Assembly: GCA_015056885.1 (NCBI GenBank)
Contig: SVFL01000016.1
Coordinates: 1-54,858, forward strand
Length of the DNA: 54,858 nt
Reading direction: 5' to 3'
DNA from: Lachnospiraceae bacterium
Lineage (GTDB): Bacteria > Bacillota > Clostridia > Lachnospirales > Lachnospiraceae
Shown: in pieces, positions 45,567-54,835 of the stretch
Position numbering within the stretch: position 1 is the first letter of the stretch
Layout of the letters: every line of letters starts with the position of its first letter
The notes under the pieces: generated by a model
The model's database searches: none
What the model was told of the DNA's origin: nothing
Seen by the model: only the letters and a program-made list of their open reading frames with translations
Program-made: the position numbers and the translations under genes

Positions 45567-46331
45567 ATGGAAACGAAGAATATTATATTAGAGTTGAGGA
45601 ATAAAGCAGGATTATCACAGGATGAACTTGCCGAAAAAGTATATGTGACTCGTCAGGCTGTATCTCGTTGGGAAAATGGAGAAACAACACCAAACACAGA
45701 AACTTTGAAGCTGCTGTCAAAACTGTTTGATGTTTCAATCAATACTCTTTTGGGAGCTCCGAGGCAGTTGATTTGTCAGTGTTGTGGTATGCCTCTTGAG
45801 GATTCTAATATTAGTAAAGAAATAGATGGTTTTTTTAATGAACAATATTGCAAATGGTGTTATGCGGACGGTGAATACACATATGAAAATATGGATGACT
45901 TGATTGAATTCTGTGTTGAACATATGGCAAATGAAAACTTTTCTTCTGAGCAGGTTCGTACATATATGAAAGATATGCTTCCGAAACTCGATTATTGGAA
46001 AAAGTATGCTACGCTTGGTGGTGAAGAGAAATTCGATGAATTCAAGCATCAACTTATTGGTGAAATCAATGCTTTGCACATTGAAGGAATGCCAAAGGTC
46101 GAAAGTCTTAGTGCACTTGTCGGTGGTTATGTCAATCTTGAATATAAACTTCCGAATGGAGAAAGTGTTAAATTTTTAGATGATGGAGCTACTTATTTGG
46201 GAAACCAGCTGGAATGTGAATTTGGTGGAGACAGATGCTTTGGTATTGTTGCAAATATGGAGTTCATTCTTGTATGTACTTATGAGGAAGACGGAGCAAA
46301 TCCGGAGTTGGTTGTTTATAAGAAAAGATAG
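45567..46331 (+). CDS. XRE-family regulator with zinc ribbon
   Basis: A 254-residue protein. Residues 1-65 form a Cro/CI-type helix-turn-helix (LSQDELAEKVYVTRQAVSRWENG). Residues about 70-105 are a zinc ribbon with CQCCGMPL and CKWCYADGEYTY (four Cys pairs), as in the putative zinc-ribbon family PF12674. The rest is a helical stretch (110-175) and a C-terminal beta domain. GGAGGTGA precedes the ATG at 45567; the longer frame from 45549 includes it. DNA targets unknown. Confidence 0.88.
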   Translation: METKNIILELRNKAGLSQDELAEKVYVTRQAVSRWENGETTPNTETLKLLSKLFDVSINTLLGAPRQLICQCCGMPLEDSNISKEIDGFFNEQYCKWCYADGEYTYENMDDLIEFCVEHMANENFSSEQVRTYMKDMLPKLDYWKKYATLGGEEKFDEFKHQLIGEINALHIEGMPKVESLSALVGGYVNLEYKLPNGESVKFLDDGATYLGNQLECEFGGDRCFGIVANMEFILVCTYEEDGANPELVVYKKR

Positions 46332-46352
46332 ATAAAAATCATGTCAATGGCT

Positions 46353-46382
46353 GGCCCCCTGCAGGATAAATTGCAGGGGGCC
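46353..46382. terminator. Bidirectional hairpin between convergent genes
   Basis: GGCCCCCTGCA (46353-46363) pairs perfectly with TGCAGGGGGCC (46372-46382). It has a weak T-tract but lies exactly between the regulator and the convergent anti-sigma gene. Confidence 0.75.
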
Positions 46383-46398
46383 GTTATAATGTATTCCG

Positions 46399-47634
46399 CT
46401 ATTGGAGTTCTATAATTCCGTATGCATCGTAACCGGAGCTTAAGTCAATATTATCATATTTACCGGCATCGTAGGTAGCCATTTCTCTAAGAAGAAGCTC
46501 TCTTACATTGTAAGTAAAGAGATACCGGTCGCCGTTGGAAGTGGTCAGGCAGAACCAGATACAGTTGGTTTCTCCGGAAAATACTTCCTGCGGGTAGAAA
46601 TATTCACATTTGTCAACGGAATCCGTTACACCGAAAGCGTTTGCGAGGATGTCTTTCATGTTTTGTGCCCAAAGGGAGAGATTCTCCTGAATCCATGCTT
46701 CGGTGACGGTTGTTACAGCATAAGACGGTGCATTCTCTGACATATCGTAGTCTGCGTAGCGGCGGACTACCAGATGGTCAGGGGTGCTGTCAGGGCTGTA
46801 GAAAATGTTTTGTCTGCGTCCGTCCATATCGCAGGTTACGCGATACTGGGGATTGGTGTCTCCATAGAGTGTGACTGTCCAATTTGCTAAGCTCAAATCT
46901 TTGCCGGTAACGGTACTGATAGTTGCGAAGGCAGACTGCCCGATGATTTCTTCATCGGTCTTGGGAACGGCATGGGTGTGTTTGGCCATTTCTGCCTGAG
47001 CTTCTGCCAGTAATTTAGCTTCCTCCGCTTCTGATAATTCTCCGTTGTCTTGAGAAGAGTCAGCCGAAACATTGCCGGCATTTGCGTTATTGATAGAATT
47101 TAAGCTATAATTGCCTTTTTCCCATACATCGATGATTTGCAGGAGCTCTTCATCGGTAAGCTCGGTTTCCGGAATGTGGAAAATCATGTTTACATAGTCG
47201 TAGTAGATGGCCATGTCGGCTGGTTTGTCAGCTGTGGTGCCATCAAAACAGTACATGCTTGTGGCGGGGAAGCGAAGTCCCTGCCAGTATTCCTCGCGCA
47301 ACTGATTCATGCGCGCACGCTCCGTTTCGGTAAGTTTTCTGGAGAAACTGTCGCCTTCCTTGGTTCCCTCATGGATATTGTCGTAACGCTCTTTCATTTC
47401 TTCTGCACTCATTTGTTCCATGTAGGCCTGATAGGCATTGACAGCGGCATAAGCTGTCAGGGAAGTGGCGGACAGAAGGGCAATGCACAGGGCTGCGGCA
47501 ATCTGGCCGGAGTACAAAAATAGTTTGTTGTCTACATGCTTTTGCTTTTGGCAATTCTTTAAAATACGTTCTTTATCCTGTTCAGATAATTGAATCTGAT
47601 TCATGATATGATTAAATTTGTTTTGTTTCATCAT
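46399..47634 (-). CDS. Anti-sigma factor-like membrane protein
   Basis: A 411-residue protein with an N-terminal cytoplasmic part (1-40, QLSEQDKERILKNCQKQK), one membrane segment near 41-62 and a large extracytoplasmic region rich in charged residues. The start overlaps the ECF sigma gene by four bases, the usual arrangement for a sigma/anti-sigma pair. No zinc-binding ZAS motif is evident, so the assignment rests on topology and position. The signal it senses is unknown. Confidence 0.75.
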   Translation of the reverse strand: MMKQNKFNHIMNQIQLSEQDKERILKNCQKQKHVDNKLFLYSGQIAAALCIALLSATSLTAYAAVNAYQAYMEQMSAEEMKERYDNIHEGTKEGDSFSRKLTETERARMNQLREEYWQGLRFPATSMYCFDGTTADKPADMAIYYDYVNMIFHIPETELTDEELLQIIDVWEKGNYSLNSINNANAGNVSADSSQDNGELSEAEEAKLLAEAQAEMAKHTHAVPKTDEEIIGQSAFATISTVTGKDLSLANWTVTLYGDTNPQYRVTCDMDGRRQNIFYSPDSTPDHLVVRRYADYDMSENAPSYAVTTVTEAWIQENLSLWAQNMKDILANAFGVTDSVDKCEYFYPQEVFSGETNCIWFCLTTSNGDRYLFTYNVRELLLREMATYDAGKYDNIDLSSGYDAYGIIELQ

Positions 47635-48119
47635 TTATCCTCCTCTAAAATCAGGCGTAGCTGGTTTCTTCCCCGTTCGAGACGTTTTTTGACTGCACCT
47701 TCTGAAATTTTTAGAATGGTTGCAATTTCTTTGACGGAGTAACCCTCATAGTAATGTAGATAAATGACTTGTTTGTATTTGGGCGGAAGGGTGAAAACCT
47801 GTGTAATGAGTTCGCGGGTTTCCGTCCGTGCGAGTTCGGCAGTGTCGGCATAGGATTCTGTCAACTCTTCTATGTCTGTGTGTCGATTCCGTTTTTGGAA
47901 ACGCAGCATATCTTTGCATAAATTATTGGCTACCCGTAAAAGCCATGCTTTTTCGTGGGACTCTGACCGGAAATCAGGTGCTTTCTGCATATATTTAATC
48001 AATGTTTCCTGCAGAATGTCCTGGGCATCCTGGTCATTTTGCAGTACAAAATAACTCATACGGTATATGGAGTCACTGTAGTACTCCATAATGCGTTCTA
48101 AGTCTTTTTCGCGGTTCAT
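47631..48119 (-). CDS. ECF-type RNA polymerase sigma factor
   Basis: A 162-residue sigma-70 family protein with only regions 2 and 4. Region 2 (about 5-75) shows QNDQDAQDILQETLIKYMQ and AWLLRVANNLCKDMLR; region 4 (about 105-158) shows LPPKYKQVIYLHYYEGYSVKEIA and GAVKKRLERGRNQLR. It is translated just upstream of its likely anti-sigma partner. A self-regulatory promoter is suggested at 48170-48204. Confidence 0.93.
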   Translation of the reverse strand: MNREKDLERIMEYYSDSIYRMSYFVLQNDQDAQDILQETLIKYMQKAPDFRSESHEKAWLLRVANNLCKDMLRFQKRNRHTDIEELTESYADTAELARTETRELITQVFTLPPKYKQVIYLHYYEGYSVKEIATILKISEGAVKKRLERGRNQLRLILEEDK

Positions 48120-48169
48120 GTTTCAACTACCTCCTGTTGTATTGGCGCCGGTAAGAGAACTCTTACACC

Positions 48170-48204
48170 TTATAAACGGTGGGAGGATTCATTTGGTGAC
48201 AAAA
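48170..48204 (-). promoter_or_regulatory. Candidate autoregulated ECF promoter
   Basis: On the minus strand TTGTCACC (48202-48195) is followed, about 15 bases on, by CCGTTTATAA (48179-48170). This differs from a sigma-A promoter and resembles ECF promoters with a GTCAC -35 and CGT -10. Assignment is inferred from position before the sigma gene. Confidence 0.45.
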
Positions 48205-48216
48205 TTTTTTAATAAG

Positions 48217-48248
48217 TAAAAAGGAGTCACTTCGCAGGGAAGTGACTC
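48217..48248 (-). terminator. Terminator of the pectinesterase transcript
   Basis: On the minus strand GAGTCACTTC (48248-48239) pairs with GAAGTGACTC (48233-48224), followed by CTTTTT. It separates pectinesterase from the sigma gene. Confidence 0.88.
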
Positions 48249-48268
48249 ACAGGAATTATGAATTCATT

Positions 48269-49348
48269 TTAATTAGGATTCCAATCTCCCAATACATTTT
48301 CAATCGTATACTTCTTCGCATCTGCTTCTGAAAGCTGGTGGGAGAAGTCGGCACGTTCATCGGGTGCGGCACCGGGGCCGGTGGAATTGTACTCTGCGTA
48401 GAAGAAGTGGTCGTGGGGCTTGTTCCAGTCCTTCCAACCCAAAGGATGGATGTGTTCGCCCAGTTCGCAGTTGATGAACACGGTCTTGGCAAATTCTCTC
48501 CAGGGTCTGCCCAGATATATGGTATGAGGGGGGCAGTCGCTGGTAAGACGGCAGTTGTTAAATACATAGCCGTAAGGTACATCTTCAAAAGTGGACGCTG
48601 CGGTCACGTAACCATAGCAGACCTCTTCGCCGCTTTCAGGGGGCTTTCTGTCCCCGGGCAATTTGGAATAAATTTCACAATTCTCAAACCAGGCGGTAGC
48701 GCTGCCAAAAATGAAGTCCACATCACCCTGAATAAAGCAATCTTTGTAAAAGTGTCTTCCCATAACACGGGGCTTGAATTCTCCGGGTCCTCTGAAACCG
48801 CCGGGCTTGGCTTCCTTCATTGGAAGAGGGGCGGTGAAGAGTGTATCCTGACTACCGAGGAAACGGCAATTCTCAAAGGAGCAACGGTCTGCATCCACAT
48901 AGAGGGCAAGAGCCTGTCCGACAGTATGGCCAAAGCCTGCATCGTTTTGGAAGGTCAGATTCCTTGCGGTAAAGTCCGGTGCGTCAATGCGTACACTGGC
49001 AGTGCGGAAGGTTCCGCGCTTCTCGCCATCGGGCATTTCTTCAAATGCGCCCAGTCCGTAAACAATAACGGTATCCTCACCGGCACCGTCAAAGCTAACC
49101 TTGGGACGTGTGACAATTAATTGTTCACGATAGGTTCCCGGACCAATATGAATAATTACGGGGGTTACATCGTAGTCGGGGGCGGGAAAAATTTTGCCCT
49201 GCTCAAGATGCTCCGTAATTTCTTTTGGAAGAGGGGCAAGACTGTCCAGAGCAACGAGTGCTTCACTTACAGAAGTAAATGAGGGCGCCCCATCAGGGCA
49301 GTCCTGCCGGTTTATGTAGAGCTCCAAAGTTGTTGAAGAAGTTGGCAT
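48269..49348 (-). CDS. Cytoplasmic pectinesterase, CE8
   Basis: Removes methyl esters from pectin or its oligomers. The frame extends to 49378, but the ATG at 49348 has AATGGAG at the right distance, giving 359 residues. The right-handed beta-helix carries the CE8 catalytic set: GSQDTLFTA (Gln, Asp), GDVDFIFGSATAWFENC (Asp) and LGRPWREFA (Arg, Trp). No signal peptide is present, so it likely acts on imported methylated oligomers and would feed the cytoplasmic GH28 enzyme. It lies downstream of the HD-GYP gene. Confidence 0.93.
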   Translation of the reverse strand: MPTSSTTLELYINRQDCPDGAPSFTSVSEALVALDSLAPLPKEITEHLEQGKIFPAPDYDVTPVIIHIGPGTYREQLIVTRPKVSFDGAGEDTVIVYGLGAFEEMPDGEKRGTFRTASVRIDAPDFTARNLTFQNDAGFGHTVGQALALYVDADRCSFENCRFLGSQDTLFTAPLPMKEAKPGGFRGPGEFKPRVMGRHFYKDCFIQGDVDFIFGSATAWFENCEIYSKLPGDRKPPESGEEVCYGYVTAASTFEDVPYGYVFNNCRLTSDCPPHTIYLGRPWREFAKTVFINCELGEHIHPLGWKDWNKPHDHFFYAEYNSTGPGAAPDERADFSHQLSEADAKKYTIENVLGDWNPN

Positions 49349-49380
49349 AATCATAATCTCCATTCTTGTTGGAATCAAAA

Positions 49381-50469
49381 TCAGAGTATTTCTTCGATAA
49401 ACAAATCGGGCGTGTCAGCCAGATTGAGGTATTGCTCTCCGCAACGTACCATGGGGCGGGAGAGTTTGTCCTTGTTGATAAAGACAATCTCAGCTTCCCT
49501 GCCGTCGTTTAACAGACAGCGGTTGCGGATGTACGAATTTACAACATTTTCAAGGAAGGTGAGCAGATATTCTATATCATATTTTTCAAATCCTTCCTGT
49601 TCGAAAATTTCGATTACACGGAAAGGACACAATGGTCCGCGGTATACTCTGGCTGCGGTCATGGCATCGTAGACGTCTGCAATGGAGACCAGACGTGCAT
49701 AAGCGTCGATATCCTGTCCGGTAAGTCGCATGGGATAACCGCTGCCGTCACAGCGTTCGTGATGCATTAAAGCGGCGTTGCGAATGTGGTCATCCACACT
49801 TTGCGCCTGAAGAAGCTGATAACCGATGATGGGATGCTTCTGAATCATGGCGTACTCTTGGGAATCTAACTTGCCGGGTTTTGTGATGATGGAATGGGGA
49901 ATCATCAGCTTGCCAATATCGTGGAAGAGTCCGCAGGCAGTGGCCATTTCCACCTCCTCCGGAGAGAGCTTCAACCAGGTGGCAAGTACGTTACAGATAA
50001 GTCCCACATTCAAGCAGTGCGTAAATGTGGAATCGTCGTATTCCCGCATGTTTTGCAACATGTCAAGAATGCCAATCTGACCCTTTCCGGCAGCAATCAT
50101 ATCCAATGTATTGTGCAACAGGGTGTTGACATCCAGTTCAATATTGCGTTCTACTACGGCATTCAGTGCGTTTTTGAAAGAATCTACATTAAGCTCATAG
50201 TCTGCCTTGAATTTCTTGAAGACAGGTGAATTCTGGATGCGCTGGGAATAAGAAGGTCCGGCATCGCCCTCGTCAGGCGGAAGCTCGTCCTCTGATTTCG
50301 CCGGAGCATCTTCAGCATAAATTGTCAGAATACCGTATAAGTCCAGCTTCGTTATTAATCTGTCTGTGAGAACTGTACCCTTGGACATGAGCAGTTGACG
50401 GTCGTAGGTAAAAACGTCTTGTGCTACAATCATTCCGGGAAGCAGTTGCATGGTAGAAAGTCTTTTCAT
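49381..50469 (-). CDS. HD-GYP domain protein (putative cyclic-di-GMP phosphodiesterase)
   Basis: A 362-residue cytoplasmic protein. An N-terminal domain (1-60) resembles DUF3391-like starts of HD-GYP proteins (MQLLPGMIVAQDVF). The HD-GYP domain (about 150-300) has GLFHDIGKL, HHERCDGSGYP and SIADVYDAMT, so the metal site looks complete. These enzymes hydrolyse cyclic-di-GMP, but activity is not certain. It is co-directional with, and 32 bases from, the pectinesterase, an unusual pairing. A TTGACA-18-TATAAT promoter lies upstream. Confidence 0.9.
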   Translation of the reverse strand: MKRLSTMQLLPGMIVAQDVFTYDRQLLMSKGTVLTDRLITKLDLYGILTIYAEDAPAKSEDELPPDEGDAGPSYSQRIQNSPVFKKFKADYELNVDSFKNALNAVVERNIELDVNTLLHNTLDMIAAGKGQIGILDMLQNMREYDDSTFTHCLNVGLICNVLATWLKLSPEEVEMATACGLFHDIGKLMIPHSIITKPGKLDSQEYAMIQKHPIIGYQLLQAQSVDDHIRNAALMHHERCDGSGYPMRLTGQDIDAYARLVSIADVYDAMTAARVYRGPLCPFRVIEIFEQEGFEKYDIEYLLTFLENVVNSYIRNRCLLNDGREAEIVFINKDKLSRPMVRCGEQYLNLADTPDLFIEEIL

Positions 50470-50529
50470 AGTTGAAGACCTCGCATGTTATTCTTAGCCA
50501 CAGGCATCAAGGTTTAGTTTATTATATCT

Positions 50530-50559
50530 ATTATACTTTTTAGATAAATGTTCTGTCAA
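50530..50559 (-). promoter_or_regulatory. Promoter of the HD-GYP/pectinesterase transcript
   Basis: On the minus strand TTGACA (50559-50554), 18 bases, TATAAT (50535-50530). Confidence 0.75.
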
Positions 50560-50593
50560 TTTACAAAAGTGACGTTTTTTCAAGGAATAAGTG

Positions 50594-50599
50594 TATAAT
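50594..50599 (+). promoter_or_regulatory. -10 element of the secA promoter
   Basis: TATAAT preceded by AAGTG. No good -35 is visible. Transcription would start near 50607 and give a leader of about 145 bases that contains the ORF at 50655. Confidence 0.45.
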
Positions 50600-50654
50600 T
50601 TACACAAAGTTAAGAATTTGTTAATAACAGAATTTCAATGAAAGGTTGAATCTG

Positions 50655-50744
50655 ATGGGTAAATCTGTTAAAATACTGTTTGGACCGTGTTTTCATTGGA
50701 CGGATATGGTTAATTCGCGTCAGTTATTCGGCGCAGATTGGTAA
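50655..50744 (+). CDS. 29-codon leader ORF before secA
   Basis: Too short for most gene finders. It begins MGKSVKILFGPCFHW, has AAAGG nine bases before its ATG, and contains two Trp, three Phe, one Cys and one Pro. Its stop (50742-50744) overlaps the secA ribosome site (AAGGAAG, 50743-50749), and secA starts nine bases after the stop. The layout recalls arrest-peptide leaders such as E. coli secM, but it has no export signal and no known arrest motif. Could be a regulatory leader, a coupling ORF or chance. Confidence 0.45.
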   Translation: MGKSVKILFGPCFHWTDMVNSRQLFGADW

Positions 50745-50753
50745 GGAAGTAAG

Positions 50754-53318
50754 ATGAAATTAACAGAAAAATTATTTGGAACTCATAGTAGCAGAGAGTT
50801 GAAGCGCATTATGCCTATTGTGGAGAAAATCGAGTCATTGCGACCCACAATGCAGGCTCTCTCCGATGAAGAACTGAAGGGGAAGACAGAAGAATATAAG
50901 AAGAGACTGGCAGAGGGAGAGACTTTGGATGATTTGCTCCCTGAGGCTTTTGCTACCGTTCGTGAGGCGGGCAAGCGTGTCATGAATATGGAGCATTATC
51001 GTGTGCAGTTGATCGGTGGTATTATTTTGCATCAGGGTCGAATTGCAGAGATGCGTACCGGTGAGGGTAAGACTTTAGTTTCCACTCTTCCTGCATATTT
51101 GAATGCACTTGAGGGCAAGGGTGTTCATGTTGTAACCGTCAATGACTATCTGGCAAAGCGTGATGCGGAGTGGATGGGACAGGTTCATGAATTCTTAGGT
51201 CTCAAGGTTGGTGTTGTTTTGAACGGAATGACCAGTGAGGAACGTCAGGAGGCGTATCGCTGTGATATTACTTACGTGACCAACAACGAGCTGGGCTTTG
51301 ATTATCTGCGTGATAATATGGTTATTTACAAGGAACAGCTTGTTTTGAGAGATTTGAATTATGCTATCATCGATGAGGTGGACTCTGTATTGATTGATGA
51401 GGCGAGAACTCCTTTGATTATTTCCGGACAGAGCGGTAAGTCCACTGCTTTGTATCAGGCATGTGATATTCTGGCGCGTCAGTTGAAGCGCGGTGATGAT
51501 ATGAAGGAACTCTCCAAGATGGATGCCATCATGGGTGTAACTCAGGAGGAGACCGGAGATTTCATCGTAAATGAAAAGGATAAGGTTATTAATCTGACCG
51601 ATGCGGGTATCGAGAAGGTTGAGCGTTTCTTCCATATCGAGAATTATGCAGATCCTGAGAATCTGGAGATTCAGCATAATACCATTCTGGCTTTGCGAGC
51701 ACACAATCTGATGTTCCGCGACCAGGATTATGTGGTGAAGGATGATGAGATTCTTATCGTAGATGAGTTTACCGGACGTATTATGCCCGGACGTCGTTAT
51801 TCCGACGGTTTGCATCAGGCGATTGAGGCGAAGGAGCATGTAAAGGTTAAGCGTGAAAGCAAGACCCTTGCATCCATTACCTTCCAGAATTTCTTTAATT
51901 TGTTCAAGAAAAAGAGTGGTATGACCGGTACTGCACTTACTGAGGAGAAAGAATTTAGAGAGATTTACGGCATGGACGTAGTGGAGATTCCTACGAACAG
52001 ACCTGTTCAGCGTATTGATTTGCAGGATGCCGTTTATAAGACCAAGAAGGAGAAACTGCACGCTATTGCAGATGCTGTTGAAGAAGCGCATGCAAAGGGA
52101 CAGCCGGTATTGGTAGGTACCATTACCATTGAGTCCAGTGAAGAAATCAGCCGTATTTTGCAGAGACGCGGTATTCAGCATAAGGTTTTGAATGCAAAGT
52201 TCCATGAGATGGAGGCAGAGATTGTAGCGGATGCAGGTATTCATGGTGCGGTAACCATCGCAACCAATATGGCGGGCCGTGGTACGGATATTAAGCTGGA
52301 TGACGAGTCAAAGGCTGCCGGTGGTCTTAAGATTATCGGTACAGAGCGTCATGAGTCCAGACGTATTGACAATCAGTTGCGTGGACGTTCCGGTCGTCAG
52401 GGTGACCCCGGTGAGTCTAAGTTCTATCTTTCTCTGGAAGACGATTTGATGAGACTGTTCGGTTCTGAGAGACTGATTACCATGTTTAATGCCATGGGTA
52501 TTCCTGAGGGTCAGGAGATTGAGCACAAGGCTCTGACAAACAGTATCGAGACTGCCCAGAAGAAGATAGAGAGCAATAACTTTGCTATTCGTAAGAATCT
52601 GCTGGAGTATGACCGTGTTATGAGTGAGCAGCGTGAAATCATTTATGAGGAGCGTCGCCGCGTATTGGACGGTGAGAATATGAGAGATTTCATCTACAAG
52701 ATGATTACAGATATCACAGAGAATTGTGTGGATATCAGTATCAATGACGATATTGATAAGGCAGATTGGGATTATAATGAGCTGAACACTTTGCTTTTGC
52801 CTACCATTCCTTTGGAGCCTGTTACTGCAGAGCGTGTGAAGAAGGCGAAGAAGAACAGTTTAAAGCAGCAGCTGAAAGAGGAGGCTGTGAAGCTTTACGA
52901 GGCAAAAGAGGCTGAATTCCCTGAGGCTGAGGCTATCCGTGAGATTGAGCGAGTAATTTTGCTTAAGGTAATTGACCGTAAGTGGATGGATCATATTGAT
53001 GATATGGATCAGTTGCGTCAGGGTGTAGGTTTGCAGGCGTATGGTCAGAAAGATCCTGTAGTTGAGTATAAGATGAGCGGTTATGAGATGTTTGATGAGA
53101 TGACTCAGAACATTAAGGAAGAGACCGTACGTATGCTTCTGCATATCAAGGTGGAGCAGAAGGTTGAGCGTGAGCAGGTAGCTAAGGTTACCGGTACCAA
53201 TAAGGATGATTCTCTTGCGAAGGCGCCCAAGAAGCGTGATAATGACAAGGTTTATCCCAATGATCCCTGTCCTTGCGGAAGCGGTAAGAAATACAAGCAG
53301 TGTTGTGGCCGTAAGTAA
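50754..53318 (+). CDS. secA: Preprotein translocase ATPase SecA
   Basis: The motor that drives unfolded secretory proteins through SecYEG. At 854 residues it is close to the B. subtilis length (841). Walker A is [10 protein letters not shown] (about 101-110), the DEAD-type box is [15 protein letters not shown] (about 207), and [12 protein letters not shown] and [12 protein letters not shown] are the second ATPase lobe. The C-terminus ends with the zinc-binding [18 protein letters not shown], which binds SecB or ribosomes. It follows a short leader ORF and is followed directly by structured element C. Confidence 0.97.
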   Translation: MKLTEKLFGTHSSRELKRIMPIVEKIESLRPTMQALSDEELKGKTEEYKKRLAEGETLDDLLPEAFATVREAGKRVMNMEHYRVQLIGGIILHQGRIAEMRTGEGKTLVSTLPAYLNALEGKGVHVVTVNDYLAKRDAEWMGQVHEFLGLKVGVVLNGMTSEERQEAYRCDITYVTNNELGFDYLRDNMVIYKEQLVLRDLNYAIIDEVDSVLIDEARTPLIISGQSGKSTALYQACDILARQLKRGDDMKELSKMDAIMGVTQEETGDFIVNEKDKVINLTDAGIEKVERFFHIENYADPENLEIQHNTILALRAHNLMFRDQDYVVKDDEILIVDEFTGRIMPGRRYSDGLHQAIEAKEHVKVKRESKTLASITFQNFFNLFKKKSGMTGTALTEEKEFREIYGMDVVEIPTNRPVQRIDLQDAVYKTKKEKLHAIADAVEEAHAKGQPVLVGTITIESSEEISRILQRRGIQHKVLNAKFHEMEAEIVADAGIHGAVTIATNMAGRGTDIKLDDESKAAGGLKIIGTERHESRRIDNQLRGRSGRQGDPGESKFYLSLEDDLMRLFGSERLITMFNAMGIPEGQEIEHKALTNSIETAQKKIESNNFAIRKNLLEYDRVMSEQREIIYEERRRVLDGENMRDFIYKMITDITENCVDISINDDIDKADWDYNELNTLLLPTIPLEPVTAERVKKAKKNSLKQQLKEEAVKLYEAKEAEFPEAEAIREIERVILLKVIDRKWMDHIDDMDQLRQGVGLQAYGQKDPVVEYKMSGYEMFDEMTQNIKEETVRMLLHIKVEQKVEREQVAKVTGTNKDDSLAKAPKKRDNDKVYPNDPCPCGSGKKYKQCCGRK

Positions 53319-53323
53319 TGCCG

Positions 53324-53466
53324 ACGGGCGCGGCGCTTATATCCTACACGGACGCGTTTGCACTCCGTGAAAAACGTAGCGGTACTAAGCTCGTGACACA
53401 TGGGTGTCACGAGCAAGTGCCGACGTTTTTCAAGGGGCCTTTGTAGGATATAAGTGCCGCGCCCGT
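53324..53466 (-). ncRNA. Structured element C, homologous to element A
   Basis: Outer stem ACGGGCGCGGCGCTTATATC (from 53324) pairs with the complementary arm ending at 53466, 23 of 24 positions. A side hairpin CACGGA/TCCGTG lies at 53347-53369, and a central hairpin GCTCGTGACAC (53389-53399) pairs with GTGTCACGAGC (53404-53414). On the minus strand it carries the same CCTTGAAAAACG motif and side hairpin as element A. It begins five bases after the secA stop and may end the secA transcript. Confidence 0.55.
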
Positions 53467-53582
53467 AGCAATATACGTCCACAGGCCGGAATGAGAATGG
53501 TTTAAGGGAATTGGCTGGATGTGAAAGATTCGTGAGTATTTAAGAACGTGTGTTATGATTTGTAAATTGGGAAGGTGATAGT

Positions 53583-54701
53583 ATGGTTGAGTTGGATCAG
53601 ATGAAGACAGAGGTGTTATCCTATGAAACAACGCTTAAGGAAGTGGGGGCATCTCTGGATTTGGAGAATAAAGGCAAGCGTATTGAGGAGCTTGAGATGG
53701 AGATGGAGGCGCCAGGGTTTTGGGATAATCCGGATGTGTCTAATCTCAAGATGAAAGAGCTGAAGAATCTGAAAGATACGGTGGAACTTTGTGATAAGCT
53801 GTCTACTCAGTTTGAGGATATTCAGACCCTGATTGAGATGGGCTATGAGGAAAATGATGAAGGTCTGGTGGCTGAAATTCGTGGTGAGTTGGATGAGTTT
53901 ATTGCTGAGCTTGAGGAATTGCGCATCAGTACTCTTTTGTCCGGAGAATATGACAAGAACAATGCAATTTTAAAGATTAATGCAGGTGCAGGCGGTACAG
54001 AGAGTTGTGACTGGGCCGGCATGCTGTATCGTATGTATACCAGATGGGCAGAGCGCAAGGGCTTTACGCTGGAGGTGCTGGATTATCTGGACGGAGACGA
54101 GGCAGGTATTAAGTCGGTGACTTTTCAGGTGAATGGTGTAAATGCTTATGGATATCTGAAAGCAGAAAAGGGTGTACATCGTCTGGTTCGTATCTCGCCT
54201 TTTAATGCTCAGGGCAAGCGTCAGACCTCTTTTGTGTCTCTGGATGTAATGCCGGAGATTGAGGAAGATGTGGATGTAGAGATTGACGAGAAGGATTTGC
54301 GTATCGACACCTATCGAAGTAGTGGTGCCGGTGGTCAGCATATTAACAAGACTTCATCAGCAATTCGTATTACTCATATTCCCACAGGAACAGTGGTACA
54401 GTGTCAGAATGAACGAAGCCAGTTCCAGAATAAGGACAAGGCAATGCAGATGTTAAAGGCTAAGCTGTTTTTGCTGAAGCAGGAAGCGAATGTAGAGAAG
54501 TTGTCTGATATCCGCGGCGAGGTCAAGGAGATTGGCTGGGGCAATCAGATTCGTTCTTATGTATTGCAGCCCTATACTATGGTGAAAGATCATCGTACGG
54601 ATGTGGAGACCGGAAATGTGGATGCCGTATTGGATGGTGCATTGGATTTGTTTATTAATGGATATTTAAAGTGGATTAATACCACAGAAAAAACGGATTA
54701 G
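53583..54701 (+). CDS. prfB: Peptide chain release factor 2
   Basis: Recognises UAA and UGA stop codons and releases the peptide. The 372 residues (365 in E. coli) include the coiled N-terminal domain, the tripeptide region near SPFNAQGKRQTSF, and the catalytic GGQ in SGAGGQHINKTSSAIRITH (about 251). GGAAGGTGA precedes the ATG. Unlike many bacterial prfB genes, no in-frame UGA or frameshift is needed: the frame is continuous through codons 25-26 (CTG GAT), though a GGGGG run (53645-53649) remains just upstream. Confidence 0.96.
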   Translation: MVELDQMKTEVLSYETTLKEVGASLDLENKGKRIEELEMEMEAPGFWDNPDVSNLKMKELKNLKDTVELCDKLSTQFEDIQTLIEMGYEENDEGLVAEIRGELDEFIAELEELRISTLLSGEYDKNNAILKINAGAGGTESCDWAGMLYRMYTRWAERKGFTLEVLDYLDGDEAGIKSVTFQVNGVNAYGYLKAEKGVHRLVRISPFNAQGKRQTSFVSLDVMPEIEEDVDVEIDEKDLRIDTYRSSGAGGQHINKTSSAIRITHIPTGTVVQCQNERSQFQNKDKAMQMLKAKLFLLKQEANVEKLSDIRGEVKEIGWGNQIRSYVLQPYTMVKDHRTDVETGNVDAVLDGALDLFINGYLKWINTTEKTD

Positions 54702-54724
54702 CCGATTGGTTAATCCGTTTTTTC
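54687..54724 (+). terminator. Terminator of prfB
   Basis: AAAAAACGGATTA pairs with TTAATCCGTTTTTT. Confidence 0.9.
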
Positions 54725-54747
54725 TATCGTATTATGGGCTTTAGCCT

Positions 54748-54835
54748 GTTGAGTGCGTTGCAACGAGTTTCTCAAAAGAGAAACGAAGTACGCACGAAAC
54801 GGACAACCACCCGCTATGCGGGTGCGCGGTGTTTG
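54748..54835. repeat. Hairpins at the window end
   Basis: GTGCGTTGCAACGAGTTTCTC pairs with a GAGAAACGAAGTACGCAC arm around an AAAA loop, and CACCCGC pairs with GCGGGTG. It may be a cut-off palindromic element; the rest lies outside the window. Confidence 0.45.

Noticed and set aside
51195..52244. 349-codon leftward frame inside secA
   Set aside because: Antisense to the most conserved part of SecA.
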